A stretch of DNA of 27,540 nucleotides from JAFHCF01 sp048497495 (GTDB lineage Bacteria > Pseudomonadota > Alphaproteobacteria > Rhizobiales > Ancalomicrobiaceae). Location of the stretch: assembly GCA_048497495.1 (NCBI GenBank), contig JAFHCF010000193.1, positions 1 through 27,540 on the forward strand. The letters are read 5' to 3'. The position numbers and the translations under genes were made by a program. Below the pieces are notes generated by a model. It was not told the origin of the DNA. It searched no databases and saw only the letters and a list, made by a program, of their open reading frames with translations. This document shows, in pieces, positions 19,050 to 27,456 of the stretch. How positions within the stretch are numbered: position 1 is the stretch's first letter; each line of letters begins with the position of its first letter.

Positions 19050-19650
19050 GATCGAGAGAAGCGGAGATCCCGTCCCGGGACCTCTGCCCAACACCTCTGA
19101 ACCAGCCGCCGCGAGGGAGACCTCGCGGCGGTTTCGCAATTCCAGCGGCCACACCCGTCGACGGAGTTCGCTCGCGGCAAACGCCTTCGTGTCGTCGATG
19201 CGATGGACACCTCGACGTTCGAAGGCCTCGGAAGATTCGTGGTCGATGACCCGTTGCCACCTGGGCCGAGCATTCGCCCATACGAATAATCGCGGATGAC
19301 TTGAACGCGATCAGATCGACCCCGACCGCTCTCGGTCGCATGCCGAGCGCACCGAGAGAAAGAGCAACGACCTTTCCGTCCGGTCTCGCCAGTCACGAGG
19401 GGCTCGCCCCATGCGCCCGTTCCGATGGGCGCGCCGTTGGCGGTGCATCGCGCCACACACAATTACCCCAGGGTGCTTGGCCTTTCCCGGCGAAAGCACC
19501 AAACTCCTCGAAGATGTCCGTGGCATCGCTCGGGGGGCGAGCGGGCCGTCCGGTCGCACCGGCTCCATTTCGCCGATCGGCCGACGCTCGCTGTTCTCGT
19601 CGGCCCGACGCAAGGCGGAGGACAGCGGGTGAACCAAGGGGGGGAAGGGC
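19050..19650. other. 601-base intergenic region with alternative hairpins
   Basis: Apart from the terminator at 19106-19136, no gene is supported: open frames here lack recognisable domains or ribosome-binding sites. Bases 19323-19358 contain overlapping inverted repeats: CGACCG-CTCT-CGGTCG (19323-19338) and CTCTCGGT/ACCGAGAG (19329-19336 with 19351-19358), which cannot form at the same time. A locally AT-rich segment (19278-19305) could be a promoter. Confidence 0.4.
19106..19136 (+). terminator. Rho-independent terminator of the binding-protein gene
   Basis: CCGCCGCGAGG (19106-19116) pairs perfectly with CCTCGCGGCGG (19121-19131) around a GAGA tetraloop, followed by TTTCG. It lies 56 bases after the stop codon. 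The T-tract is short but the 11-bp stem is very stable. Confidence 0.82.
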
Positions 19651-20346
19651 GTGTCGACGTCGAGTGGATGGTTGAACTATTGGAACGGCGACGTTTCGCT
19701 CTATGTGAGCCGTCGTCACCTCGAAGTGCATTATCGCGGTCTCTACGAGGCGATCGAGCCGCTGTTGCCTGCGTCCCCCTTCACGGTGCTCGACTACGGT
19801 TGCGGCGAAGCCTTGATGGCGCCGGCTCTGGCGCGGCGCGGTGGCCGCGTGATGCTGCACGATGCGGCGACGGCGCGCAGTGAGGCATTGCGGACCCGCT
19901 TCGCCGAAGAGCCGGCGATCACGGTGGTCGACGACCTCTCGATGCTCGATGGCGCCTGCGATCTGACGCTGCTGATCTCGGTCATCCAATACGTCCCCAA
20001 GGCGCAGATGCCGGCGCTCCTGGCCCGGCTCCACCGCACGCTGAAGCCCGGTGGGCGGCTGTTGATCGGCGATATCCTGGCGCCCGACAACGGTATCGTC
20101 GCCGACGTCACGGCTCTGCTGCGCTTCGCGCGGCGCGAAGGGTTCCTGGTCGATGCCCTGTTCGGCCTGGTGCGGACGCTCGGGTCCGACTACAGCCGCC
20201 AACGCGGCCGGCTCGGCCTGGCGACGCACACGATCGAGGACCTTTCGGCGATGCTGGTGGAAGCGCGGTTTTCCGTCGGCCGATTGGAGCGCAACATCGG
20301 CCACGCCGATCACCGCAGCTCGATCATGGCGACGCGGCTGATCTGA
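19651..20346 (+). CDS. Class I SAM-dependent methyltransferase
   Basis: A 231-residue methyltransferase with a Rossmann-like fold. Motif I is VLDYGCGEAL (46-55), the SAM-binding loop. A later LISVIQYVPK segment matches motif IV, and LKPGGRLLIGDIL is the usual post-motif strand of small-molecule methyltransferases. The substrate is not evident. The start is a GTG at 19651 preceded by a purine-rich GGGGGGGAAGG. The gene stands alone, with 601 bases before it and 79 after it on the same strand. Confidence 0.85.
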   Translation: MSTSSGWLNYWNGDVSLYVSRRHLEVHYRGLYEAIEPLLPASPFTVLDYGCGEALMAPALARRGGRVMLHDAATARSEALRTRFAEEPAITVVDDLSMLDGACDLTLLISVIQYVPKAQMPALLARLHRTLKPGGRLLIGDILAPDNGIVADVTALLRFARREGFLVDALFGLVRTLGSDYSRQRGRLGLATHTIEDLSAMLVEARFSVGRLERNIGHADHRSSIMATRLI

Positions 20347-20425
20347 CGTATCACGCACCGTGTGCAGCATTCGGCTCACCCTGCTAGTCTCGCCGCCGAC
20401 CTGCCGCTGAACCGGAGAGAATCGC

Positions 20426-21469
20426 GTGCGCCGCGCCGGCCCGACCAATTCCATCCTCGACGTCGCCGGCCTCGCCGTCGGCCACGCCCACGACCGGCGC
20501 CTCGGATCGGGCGTCAGCGTCGTCATCGCCGATCGACCGGGCGTCGCCGCCGTCCACGTCATGGGCGGGGCGCCGGGCAGCCGCGACACCGACCTCCTGG
20601 CGCCGGAAGAGACAGTCGAACGGGTCGATGCCCTGGTGCTCTCCGGCGGCTCGGCCTTCGGCCTCGACGCCGCCTCCGGCGCCCAGGCCTGGCTGAGGGC
20701 GCAGGGGCGCGGCTTCGCCGTCGGCGACGTCCGCGTGCCGATCGTCCCCGCCGCCATCCTCTTCGACCTGACCAACGGCGGCAACAAGGACTGGGGCCGC
20801 TTCCCGCCCTATCGCGATCTCGGGTACGCGGCGGCGGAAGACGCCGACGACAGCCCCTTCCCGCTCGGCACCATCGGCGCCGGTTACGGCTGCACCACCG
20901 CCGATCTCATCGGCGGCCTCGGTTCCGCCTCGCAGGTCCTCGCCAACGGCCTGACCGTCGCGGCCCTGGTCGCTGTCAATGCCGTGGGCTCCGCCACCAT
21001 CGGCGACAGCGGCCATTTCTGGGCGGCGGCCCATGAGATCGGCGACGAGTTCGGCGGTCTCGGCCTCCCCGCCCCCTGGCCCGCCGACGCCATGGTCGCG
21101 ACACTCAAGGGCGCGGTGCCGGTGACCGGCGCCAACACCACCATCGCGGTGATCGCCACCGACGCGGCGCTGACCAAGGCCCAGGCCAAGCGCCTCGCCA
21201 TCCAGGCCCACGACGGTTTCGCCCGGGCCCTGTGGCCCTCGCACACCCCTCTCGACGGCGATCTGATCTTCGCGCTCGCGACCGAGCGGCGCCCGCTCGC
21301 CGAGCCGCTCGGCGACATGGTCGCCCTCGGCATCGCGGCGGCCGACGTCATGGCGCGGGCCATCGCCCGTGGCATCCATGCCGCCCGGCCCAAGCCCTAC
21401 GACGTCCTGCCCACCTGGGAGGACCTGTGGGAAGACGACGACGGGCCGGTTCCACGTCTGGTGCTGTGA
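20426..21469 (+). CDS. P1 family (DmpA/NylC-like) self-processing peptidase
   Basis: A 347-residue protein of the P1 peptidase (DmpA-type Ntn-like) family, which includes L-aminopeptidase D-esterases, beta-aminopeptidases and the nylon-oligomer hydrolase NylC. These precursors cleave themselves before a nucleophilic residue; here the matching site is Asn237-Thr238 in TGANTTIAVIATD. Other family motifs are HVMGGAPGSRDTDLL, VLSGGSAFGLDAA and GTIGAGYGCT. Activity on N-terminal amino-acid amides or beta-peptides is plausible, but the substrate is unknown. It starts at GTG 20426, with CGGAGAGA about 6 bases upstream. It converges on the ferredoxin oxidoreductase gene. Confidence 0.9.
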   Translation: MRRAGPTNSILDVAGLAVGHAHDRRLGSGVSVVIADRPGVAAVHVMGGAPGSRDTDLLAPEETVERVDALVLSGGSAFGLDAASGAQAWLRAQGRGFAVGDVRVPIVPAAILFDLTNGGNKDWGRFPPYRDLGYAAAEDADDSPFPLGTIGAGYGCTTADLIGGLGSASQVLANGLTVAALVAVNAVGSATIGDSGHFWAAAHEIGDEFGGLGLPAPWPADAMVATLKGAVPVTGANTTIAVIATDAALTKAQAKRLAIQAHDGFARALWPSHTPLDGDLIFALATERRPLAEPLGDMVALGIAAADVMARAIARGIHAARPKPYDVLPTWEDLWEDDDGPVPRLVL

Positions 21470-21474
21470 CCACC

Positions 21475-21518
21475 GAGGGCATCGAAGACGCCGCCGGGAA
21501 CGCTTCGCGTCGACCCTC
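21475..21518. terminator. Possible bidirectional hairpin between the P1 peptidase and oxidoreductase genes
   Basis: GAGGG (21475-21479) pairs with CCCTC (21514-21518), and inside it CGAAG (21483-21487) pairs with CTTCG (21503-21507), giving an interrupted stem between convergent stops. There is no T-tract. Confidence 0.35.
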
Positions 21519-24500
21519 TCAGGCCGCCGACGCCGTCGGCAGAGCCTGTGCCGGCGCGTCGAGCCGGGCGAGGATCTCGCGCCGCCGCTCCGCCACCCGC
21601 TCGAGGGCGGCATCCTTGATCGGCCCATAGCCCTTGGCGTCGCGCGGCGCGATCGCCAGATCGAGCAGCAGGTCGATGCGGGCGCCCGCCCCGTCGCGCT
21701 CGAGATCCGCCACCATCCGCTCGACGTCACCCCGGAAGGCGTCGCGCAGCGCCCGTTCGCCCTTGCGCTCGGCGGTATGGCCGAAGGGATCGGCCCAGGT
21801 GCCGCGCAGCCACTTGAGCCCGGCGAAGAGCCGCATCACCGGCAGGATCCACGGACCGAAGCTGGTCTTGCGCGGACGCCCCGTCGCCGGATCGAGCCGG
21901 GCGAGCAGCGGCGGCGCCAGGACGAGGCGCAGTTGACGCGGGTTCTCGAAGGTGGCGGCGAGCTTCTCACGGAAGGCCGGATCGGTGTGGTGGCGCGCCA
22001 CCTCGTATTCGTCCTTGATGGCGGAGACCTTGTGGAGCGTCTCCATCGCCGCCCGCGCCAACCCTTCCGAGCCCGGCAGCGCCCGCGCCTCCGCCGCCCG
22101 CAGCCGTTCGACCCGCCCCCGGAAGTCGGCGGCGAGCCGCCCGTCCTGGTAGGCGGCGAGGTCGGACGCGAGGAAGTCGAGCCGCGCCTCGAAGGAGACG
22201 CTCGCCGGATCGATCACCGGCGCCGGTTCGATCAGCGCGGTCACCCGTTCCGGCGCCCCGATCAGGGCGCGGCCGAGCGCCAGGGCCGCGAGATTGGACT
22301 CGATCGCGGCGCCGTTCAGCCGGATCGCCGTCTCGATCGCCGGATAGGAGATCGGCAGGGTGCCGGCCTGCGCCGCCGCCCCGATCAGGATCATGTTGAC
22401 GTAGAGCGCGTCGCCGAACAGCCGTTCGGCGAGATCGCCGGCGTCGAAGGCGGTGAACCGCGCCGCCGCTTCCGAGAGCGTCGCCGCGAGCCGGGCGGCC
22501 TGGAAGGTCTGGGTCTGGCGCATGACGAATTCGGCGGTCGGCGCCACCCGGCCGTTGGCGAATACGGCCGTGCGCTTGGGCGAGGCCATGGCCAGTTGCT
22601 CGGCGCCCGCCGCCACCAGCATGTCGGCGGCGATCAGCACGTCGAGCGACGCCGTCGGCACCCGTGGTCCCTCGATCGGCGAGGTGAAGCGGGCGACGCG
22701 GACGTGGCTGGTGACCGGGCCGCCCTTCTGGGCGAGGCCGGTCATGTCGAGCGTCGCGGTGTCGAGCCCGTCGACATGCGCCGCCATGGCGAGCACCGCC
22801 GCGGCGGTCGTCACCCCCATGCCGCCGATGCCGGCGACCAGGATGTTGTGGACGCCGTCGAACCGGGCGCGGACCGGCGCCGGCAGGTCGGCGACGAGGC
22901 TTCCCGCGTCGAGATGGGCGCCCGAGCGCTTGAGATGACCGCCGATCACCTCGACGAAGGACGGGCAGAAGCCGGTCTCGCAGGAGAAGTCCTTGTTGCA
23001 GTTGCCCTGATTGATCCGCCGCTTACGGCCGAAGGCGGTCTCCACCGGCTCCACCGCGACGCAGTTCGACTGCTTCGAACAGTCGCCGCAGTCCTCGCAG
23101 ACCCGCTCGTTGATGAACAGGCGCTTGGCCGGATCGGGGAAGGTCCCCTTCTTGCGCCGCCGCCGCTTCTCCGCCGCGCAGACCTGATCGTAGATCAGCA
23201 CGGTGCAGCCGGGAATCTTCGCCAGTTCCGTCTCGACCGAGAGCAGTTCCTCGCGCGGGCGCACCGTGACGCCGGCCGCGAAACCCTGGCGGGAGCCGTA
23301 TTTGTCGGGGTCGTCGGCGACCACGACGATCCGCGCCGCGCCCTCCGCCTCGATCTGGCGGGTCAGCTGCGGCACGGTCAGCGTGCCGTCGACGTGCTGG
23401 CCGCCGGTCATGGCGACGGCGTCGTTGAACAGGATCTTGTAGGTGATCGGCACATTGGCGGCGATCGCCTGGCGGATGGCGAGCAGGCCGGAATGGAAAT
23501 AGGTGCCGTCGCCGAGATTGGCGAACATGTGGGTGGTCTTGGAGAACGGCGCCTGACCGACCCAGGGCACGCCCTCGCCGCCCATCGCCGTCAGCCCCTC
23601 GGTGGTGCGCTCGGCGATCTCGGTCATGGCGTGGCAGCCGATGCCCGGCATCGAGCGCGCCCCCTCGGGCGTCCTGGTCGAGGTGTTGTGCGGGCAGCCC
23701 GAGCAGAAGAACGGCGTGCGCCGCGCGTCCGCCGCGTGCCCCGCCGCCCACATCGACTGCGCCACCAGCCCGTCGGCGGCGGCCCGCATCGCCGCGTCGT
23801 CGCCGAGCCCCGGCACCACCGCCATCAGCGCCGGCACGATGTCGGATGCCGAGAGTTCCTTGATCGCCGAGAGGAAGGGCTCGCCGGTCGGCGTCGTCTT
23901 GCCCCAGATGCGCGGACGCTGGTGATCGGGCCAATGATAGGCCAATTCCTTGATCTGCGGCTCCATCAGGGCGCGCTTGTGCTCGACCACCACGAGGCGC
24001 TCGAGCCCGCGCGCGAAGGTGGCGATGCCCATCGGCTCCAGCGGCCAGCTCATGCCGACCTTGTAGATGGCGATGCCGAGGCGCGCCGCCTGGGTCTCGT
24101 CGATGCCGATCAGGGCGAGCGCCTGGCGCAGGTCGCGATAGGCCTTGCCGGTGGCGACGAAACCGACGCGCGGTTTGGAGGAGCCGAAGGCGAGCCGGTC
24201 GATGCGATTGGCCCGGGCATGCATCTTGGCCGCCGGCAGGCGGATCTCGCGCACCGCGCTCTCGTTGTCGAGCCGGTACTTGAGCATCATCGGCCGGTCG
24301 ACCTCGCCACGCGCCCGCGGATCGAATTCGGCGCGCGGATTGCGAAAGACATGGCGGTCGAGCCCGACGTCGACGGTGCCGGAGGAATCCATCGTGTCGG
24401 CGAGCGCGATCATCGACACCCACAGACCGGAATAGCGCGACAGCTCGAGCCCGTAGAGGCCGAAGTCGACGACGTCCTGCAGGTCGGCCGGATTGAGCAC

Positions 24501-25007
24501 CGGGATCTCGCAGTCGACGAACTGAAACTCGGACTGGCAGGCGACGGTCGAGGACTTGGCGAGGTGATCGTCGCCGGCCACCGCCAGCACGCCGCCGTGG
24601 CGCGCCGTGCCCGACTGGTTGGCGTGCTTGAACACGTCGGTGGAACGATCGACGCCCGGCGCCTTGCCGTACCAGATGCCGAAGACACCGTCCTGATTGC
24701 CGTCGGCCCCGACCTTCTGCGAGCCCCACACGGCGGTCGCCGCCAGTTCCTCGTTGATGCCGGGGGTGAAGACGATGCCGTGGGCGTCGAGATCGCGCCG
24801 CGCCGCGATCAGCTGCTGATCGTAGCCGGCGAGCGGCGAGCCGCGATAGCCGGAGATGAAGCCGCGCGTGTCGAGCCCCGCCTTGCGGTCGAGCCGCACC
24901 CGATCGAGCGGCAGCCGCACCAGGGCCTGGATGCCCGTGATGTAGACACGGCCGGAATCGAGGACATACTTGTCGCTGAGCGCGACCGGTCGTACCGCAC
25001 CGTTCAT
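21519..25007 (-). CDS. Fused indolepyruvate ferredoxin oxidoreductase
   Basis: A 1162-residue single-chain 2-oxoacid:ferredoxin oxidoreductase of the indolepyruvate type, the long form seen in proteobacteria. It oxidatively decarboxylates aryl-pyruvates from aromatic amino-acid transamination to acyl-CoA. In order it has a pyrimidine-binding TPP domain (GYRGSPLAGYDQQL near the N-terminus), the FCSGCPHNTSTRTPEG segment (~430), the TPP/Mg motif LGDGTYFHSG (~500), a cysteine cluster (Cys637, 640, 643, 649, 670, 676, 681) for Fe-S binding, the gamma domain GIGGMGVTTAAAVLAMAA (~725) and a C-terminal DUF6537-type region. ATG 25007 is set by AGGAGGAA upstream; the open frame to 25106 is non-coding. 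It is divergent from an Lrp gene that may regulate it. Confidence 0.95.
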   Translation of the reverse strand: MNGAVRPVALSDKYVLDSGRVYITGIQALVRLPLDRVRLDRKAGLDTRGFISGYRGSPLAGYDQQLIAARRDLDAHGIVFTPGINEELAATAVWGSQKVGADGNQDGVFGIWYGKAPGVDRSTDVFKHANQSGTARHGGVLAVAGDDHLAKSSTVACQSEFQFVDCEIPVLNPADLQDVVDFGLYGLELSRYSGLWVSMIALADTMDSSGTVDVGLDRHVFRNPRAEFDPRARGEVDRPMMLKYRLDNESAVREIRLPAAKMHARANRIDRLAFGSSKPRVGFVATGKAYRDLRQALALIGIDETQAARLGIAIYKVGMSWPLEPMGIATFARGLERLVVVEHKRALMEPQIKELAYHWPDHQRPRIWGKTTPTGEPFLSAIKELSASDIVPALMAVVPGLGDDAAMRAAADGLVAQSMWAAGHAADARRTPFFCSGCPHNTSTRTPEGARSMPGIGCHAMTEIAERTTEGLTAMGGEGVPWVGQAPFSKTTHMFANLGDGTYFHSGLLAIRQAIAANVPITYKILFNDAVAMTGGQHVDGTLTVPQLTRQIEAEGAARIVVVADDPDKYGSRQGFAAGVTVRPREELLSVETELAKIPGCTVLIYDQVCAAEKRRRRKKGTFPDPAKRLFINERVCEDCGDCSKQSNCVAVEPVETAFGRKRRINQGNCNKDFSCETGFCPSFVEVIGGHLKRSGAHLDAGSLVADLPAPVRARFDGVHNILVAGIGGMGVTTAAAVLAMAAHVDGLDTATLDMTGLAQKGGPVTSHVRVARFTSPIEGPRVPTASLDVLIAADMLVAAGAEQLAMASPKRTAVFANGRVAPTAEFVMRQTQTFQAARLAATLSEAAARFTAFDAGDLAERLFGDALYVNMILIGAAAQAGTLPISYPAIETAIRLNGAAIESNLAALALGRALIGAPERVTALIEPAPVIDPASVSFEARLDFLASDLAAYQDGRLAADFRGRVERLRAAEARALPGSEGLARAAMETLHKVSAIKDEYEVARHHTDPAFREKLAATFENPRQLRLVLAPPLLARLDPATGRPRKTSFGPWILPVMRLFAGLKWLRGTWADPFGHTAERKGERALRDAFRGDVERMVADLERDGAGARIDLLLDLAIAPRDAKGYGPIKDAALERVAERRREILARLDAPAQALPTASAA

Positions 25008-25210
25008 CGGCGTTCCTCCTCGTGTGCCGTCTGTCCCGGTGGCCTCACGCGGCGTCTTTCGCGCCGCTTCGTCAGCCTCCGGCTCCCCTGTCGTCGCACC
25101 GTCCACAGGCGATGACAGATGGGTCAGAATACACCTTCATTTCGGCAAATTCCGTGCTACCTTGCCTCCCCGCTTGCCCTTGGGCACGCATTTATTCCAG
25201 GATAGGTGGG
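25008..25210. promoter_or_regulatory. Divergent promoter region between the oxidoreductase and lrp-type genes
   Basis: These 203 bases must hold both promoters. Bases 25125-25165 are AT-richer and include the interrupted palindrome ATTT-CGGC-AAAT (25139-25150). AT-flanked imperfect palindromes of this kind are typical of Lrp/AsnC operators, but the match is too weak to define a site. Confidence 0.4.
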
Positions 25211-25690
25211 ATGCCGGAAAAGATTCTCCTCGACGCCCATGACGTCCGCATCCTCCGGGTGCTCCAGCGCGACGCTTCGCTGGCGATCGCCGACGTCGCC
25301 AAGGAAGCCGGCATGAGCCAGACCCCGTGCTGGCGCCGCATCAAGCGGATGAAGGATGCCGGCGTCATCAGGCAGATCGCCGCCCTGGTCGATCGCGAGG
25401 CGGTGGGGCTCGAATTCGTCGTCTACACCTTCGTCAAGCTCGGCGTGCCCTCGCTCGACAACATGACCGAATTCGATCGAAAAGTCCGCACCTGGCCCGA
25501 GGTCATCACCTGCGAGCGGGTGACCGGCGCCGTCGACTATCTGATCAAGGTGGTCGCCGAGGACATGAAGGCCTACGACACCTTCCTGCGCACCAAGCTG
25601 CTCGACAACAACCTCGTCACCGACGTCCAGTCGCACATCGTCGTCGCCACGGTGAAGGACACCCCGAGCCTGCCGCTCAGGGAGAACTGA
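25211..25690 (+). CDS. Lrp/AsnC family transcriptional regulator
   Basis: A 159-residue regulator. The N-terminal winged helix-turn-helix spans about residues 8-55 (LAIADVAKEAGMSQTPCWRR is the recognition region) and the C-terminal RAM ligand-binding domain spans about 65-150 (VITCERVTGAVDYLIKVVAE). Such proteins form dimers to octamers and sense amino acids. Being divergent from the indolepyruvate oxidoreductase suggests that it controls that gene in response to an aromatic amino acid. ATG 21 codes in AGGTGGG-ATGCCGG context: the ribosome-binding site AGGTGGG abuts the ATG at 25211 and the spacing is short, but homology begins there. Confidence 0.94.
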   Translation: MPEKILLDAHDVRILRVLQRDASLAIADVAKEAGMSQTPCWRRIKRMKDAGVIRQIAALVDREAVGLEFVVYTFVKLGVPSLDNMTEFDRKVRTWPEVITCERVTGAVDYLIKVVAEDMKAYDTFLRTKLLDNNLVTDVQSHIVVATVKDTPSLPLREN

Positions 25691-25700
25691 GGCGTCGGAT

Positions 25701-25716
25701 CCGGCCGCCCCGCCGG
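25701..25716. terminator. Small hairpin between convergent lrp-type and small membrane protein genes
   Basis: CCGGC (25701-25705) pairs with GCCGG (25712-25716) around a six-base loop in the 28-base gap between convergent stops. There is no T-tract, so termination is uncertain. Confidence 0.3.
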
Positions 25717-25718
25717 GC

Positions 25719-25949
25719 TCAGTCGTCGCCGGCGGGCGGGGTGATGTCCGCGGGGGGAGAGTCCGAGCCTGCCTTCGGGGTCTTGTCGCCGAACTTCAGC
25801 CAGCCGAGGAAGATCAGCATCGCGCCGACGGCGATCGCCGGGGTGTTGCCGTCGAGGCCGAGGCCGTAGCCGAGATAGTTCACCGCGCCGAGCGCGATCA
25901 TCCCCAGGCCGATCGCGATCAGGAGGCCGCCGATCAGTTTCTTGCTCAT
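25719..25949 (-). CDS. Small two-helix membrane protein, translationally coupled to the DadA-like gene
   Basis: A 76-residue protein that I do not recognise as a named family. It has two hydrophobic helices (about 5-24 and 36-53) separated by a short glycine-rich loop, then a soluble, proline- and acid-rich tail (PPADITPPAGDD). The start ATG at 25949 overlaps the preceding gene's stop as ATGA (25949-25946), a classic coupling arrangement that supports the gene being real despite its size. It may anchor or assist the upstream membrane-associated oxidoreductase, but that is inference from position only. Confidence 0.78.
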   Translation of the reverse strand: MSKKLIGGLLIAIGLGMIALGAVNYLGYGLGLDGNTPAIAVGAMLIFLGWLKFGDKTPKAGSDSPPADITPPAGDD

Positions 25950-27199
25950 CCCCGTCTCCCGAATCGCTCCGCCCGGAAGGGCGTGAGGTCCACCACCGGC
26001 TTTTCGCCCGAGACCGCCTCGGCGATCAAGCGGCCGGAGATCGGCCCGTGGGTGAGGCCGAGATGGCCGTGGCCGAAGTCGAGCCACATGTCGGGCACCC
26101 CCGGCGCCGGCCCGATGATCGGCAACCCGTCCGGCAGCACCGGCCGCCGCCCGAGCCACGGCTCGGCATCGACCTCGGCGCCGAGCGGAAACAGTTCGCG
26201 GGCGATCGGCTTCAGCTGTTCGAGCTGGCGTGGGCTGGGCGGCGCGTCGCGATCGGCGAATTCGATGCCGGTGGTGAGCCTTATGCCCTTGAGCATCGGC
26301 GTGATGACGTAGCCCTTCTCGATGTCGACGATCGGGCGGGCGAGGCTCGCCTCGCCCTTCGGCGCGAAATGCATGTGGTAGCCGCGCTTGACCGCCAGGG
26401 GAAAGCGCAGGCCGAAGCGATCGAGCAGGTCGTTCGACCACGGCCCCAATGCCACCACCACGTGGGTGGCGGAGATCTCGCCGTCCTCCGTCGACACCAC
26501 CCAGCCCTCCGCCCCGCGCCGGAGCGAGCGGGCGTCGCCGCGCGCCACCCGGCCGCCGCGCGCCGTGAAGAGATCGCCATAGGCCTTGGTCACCCCTTCC
26601 GGCCAGGACACCGACTGGGTCTCGGGCCAGAACACCGCGCCGACGCCGATCGGCGCGAGATCGGGCTCCATCTCGCGCAACTCGGCGATCGTCAGCTTCT
26701 GATAGGCGATGCCGTATTGGTCGGCGAAGTCGTGGAGGGTGGCGGCGTCGGCGAGCCCCTTGTGGCTGCGGTAGAGCCGCACCCAGCCGGTCTCGCGGAA
26801 GAAGGCCTCGGCGCCGGCCTCGCGGGCGAGCGCCCGGTGCTCGGCGATCGCCGTCCGGCTCAGCGCGTCGATACCGGCGGCGAAGCGGGCGATGCCGGCC
26901 GCGTCGGTCGCCTGGAAGAGCTGCCACAGCCAGGGCGCGATCTTCGGCAGGAAGGAGAGGTGATAGTTCGCCGCCGGCTCGAGATTGAGCCCGTAGCGGA
27001 TCAGCGCGCCGATCTCGCGGGGAAAGCCGACCGGCACCAGCCCCTCGCGCTCGATCACCCCGGCATTGCCGTAGGACGTCTCCTCGCCGATGCCGCGCCG
27101 GTCGACCAGCGTCACCGTCCGGCCCTTGGCCTGGAGATGGAGTGCGGCGGACGTGCCGACCATGCCGGCGCCGAGGACGATCACGTCGGACGAAATCAA
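25946..27199 (-). CDS. DadA-like FAD-dependent amino acid dehydrogenase
   Basis: A 417-residue flavoenzyme of the DAO/DadA family. It begins with the FAD-binding beta-alpha-beta motif DVIVLGAGMVGTSAALHL (GxGxxG near residues 10-15) and ends with the FAD-contact block MWLDFGHGHLGLTHGPISGR. D-amino-acid dehydrogenases of this type oxidise D-amino acids to 2-oxoacids plus ammonia at the inner membrane; related enzymes act on other amines, so the substrate is provisional. The chosen start is a TTG at 27199 because GGGAGG lies exactly 6 bases upstream and homology begins there. A GTG at 27226 in frame would add nine residues and lacks a good site. It is coupled to a small membrane protein gene. 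Confidence 0.9.
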   Translation of the reverse strand: MISSDVIVLGAGMVGTSAALHLQAKGRTVTLVDRRGIGEETSYGNAGVIEREGLVPVGFPREIGALIRYGLNLEPAANYHLSFLPKIAPWLWQLFQATDAAGIARFAAGIDALSRTAIAEHRALAREAGAEAFFRETGWVRLYRSHKGLADAATLHDFADQYGIAYQKLTIAELREMEPDLAPIGVGAVFWPETQSVSWPEGVTKAYGDLFTARGGRVARGDARSLRRGAEGWVVSTEDGEISATHVVVALGPWSNDLLDRFGLRFPLAVKRGYHMHFAPKGEASLARPIVDIEKGYVITPMLKGIRLTTGIEFADRDAPPSPRQLEQLKPIARELFPLGAEVDAEPWLGRRPVLPDGLPIIGPAPGVPDMWLDFGHGHLGLTHGPISGRLIAEAVSGEKPVVDLTPFRAERFGRRG

Positions 27200-27205
27200 G
27201 TCGAA

Positions 27206-27211
27206 CCTCCC
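27206..27211 (-). promoter_or_regulatory. Ribosome-binding site that decides a TTG start
   Basis: On the minus strand GGGAGG is followed by TTCGAC and then TTG. The 6-base spacing is near ideal and favours TTG 27199 over the upstream GTG 27226. Confidence 0.7.
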
Positions 27212-27421
27212 GGGAGATGGCGGCACCGCGCCGGCGCGCGGAGTTTCTCAACGTCGGGGTCGACGTCGCGGAGGATCGTGCCCCCGGGGGACGACGGAAG
27301 CAAGGCACTTTGCTGCGCTGCGGCCATGTCGCGCGCGCCCCCGGCGGGTGCTCCCGACGAGCAGGGCAACAGCCCGAATGGGTCGGCGCCCATCGGGCGG
27401 GAGGGAACTCGCCACGGCGTC

Positions 27422-27456
27422 CCTTCTCCCCTTGCGGGAGAAGGTGCCCGAAGGGC
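27422..27456. repeat. Rhizobiales-type extragenic palindromic repeat
   Basis: CCTTCTCCC (27422-27430) pairs with GGGAGAAGG (27436-27444) around CTTGC, followed by a second hairpin GCCC-GAA-GGGC (27446-27456) and GGATGAGGG. I recognise this combination as a very common dispersed intergenic element in Rhizobiales and related genomes. Confidence 0.75.

Noticed and set aside
19301..19675. Plus-strand 124-codon open frame before the methyltransferase gene
   Set aside because: It overlaps the methyltransferase start, has low-complexity Arg/Ala content and no ribosome-binding site.
21369..25115. Very long plus-strand open frame opposite the ferredoxin oxidoreductase gene
   Set aside because: It is an antisense shadow of high-GC codon bias, with Arg/His/Gly-rich translation and no domain. 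The minus-strand product is a clear family member.
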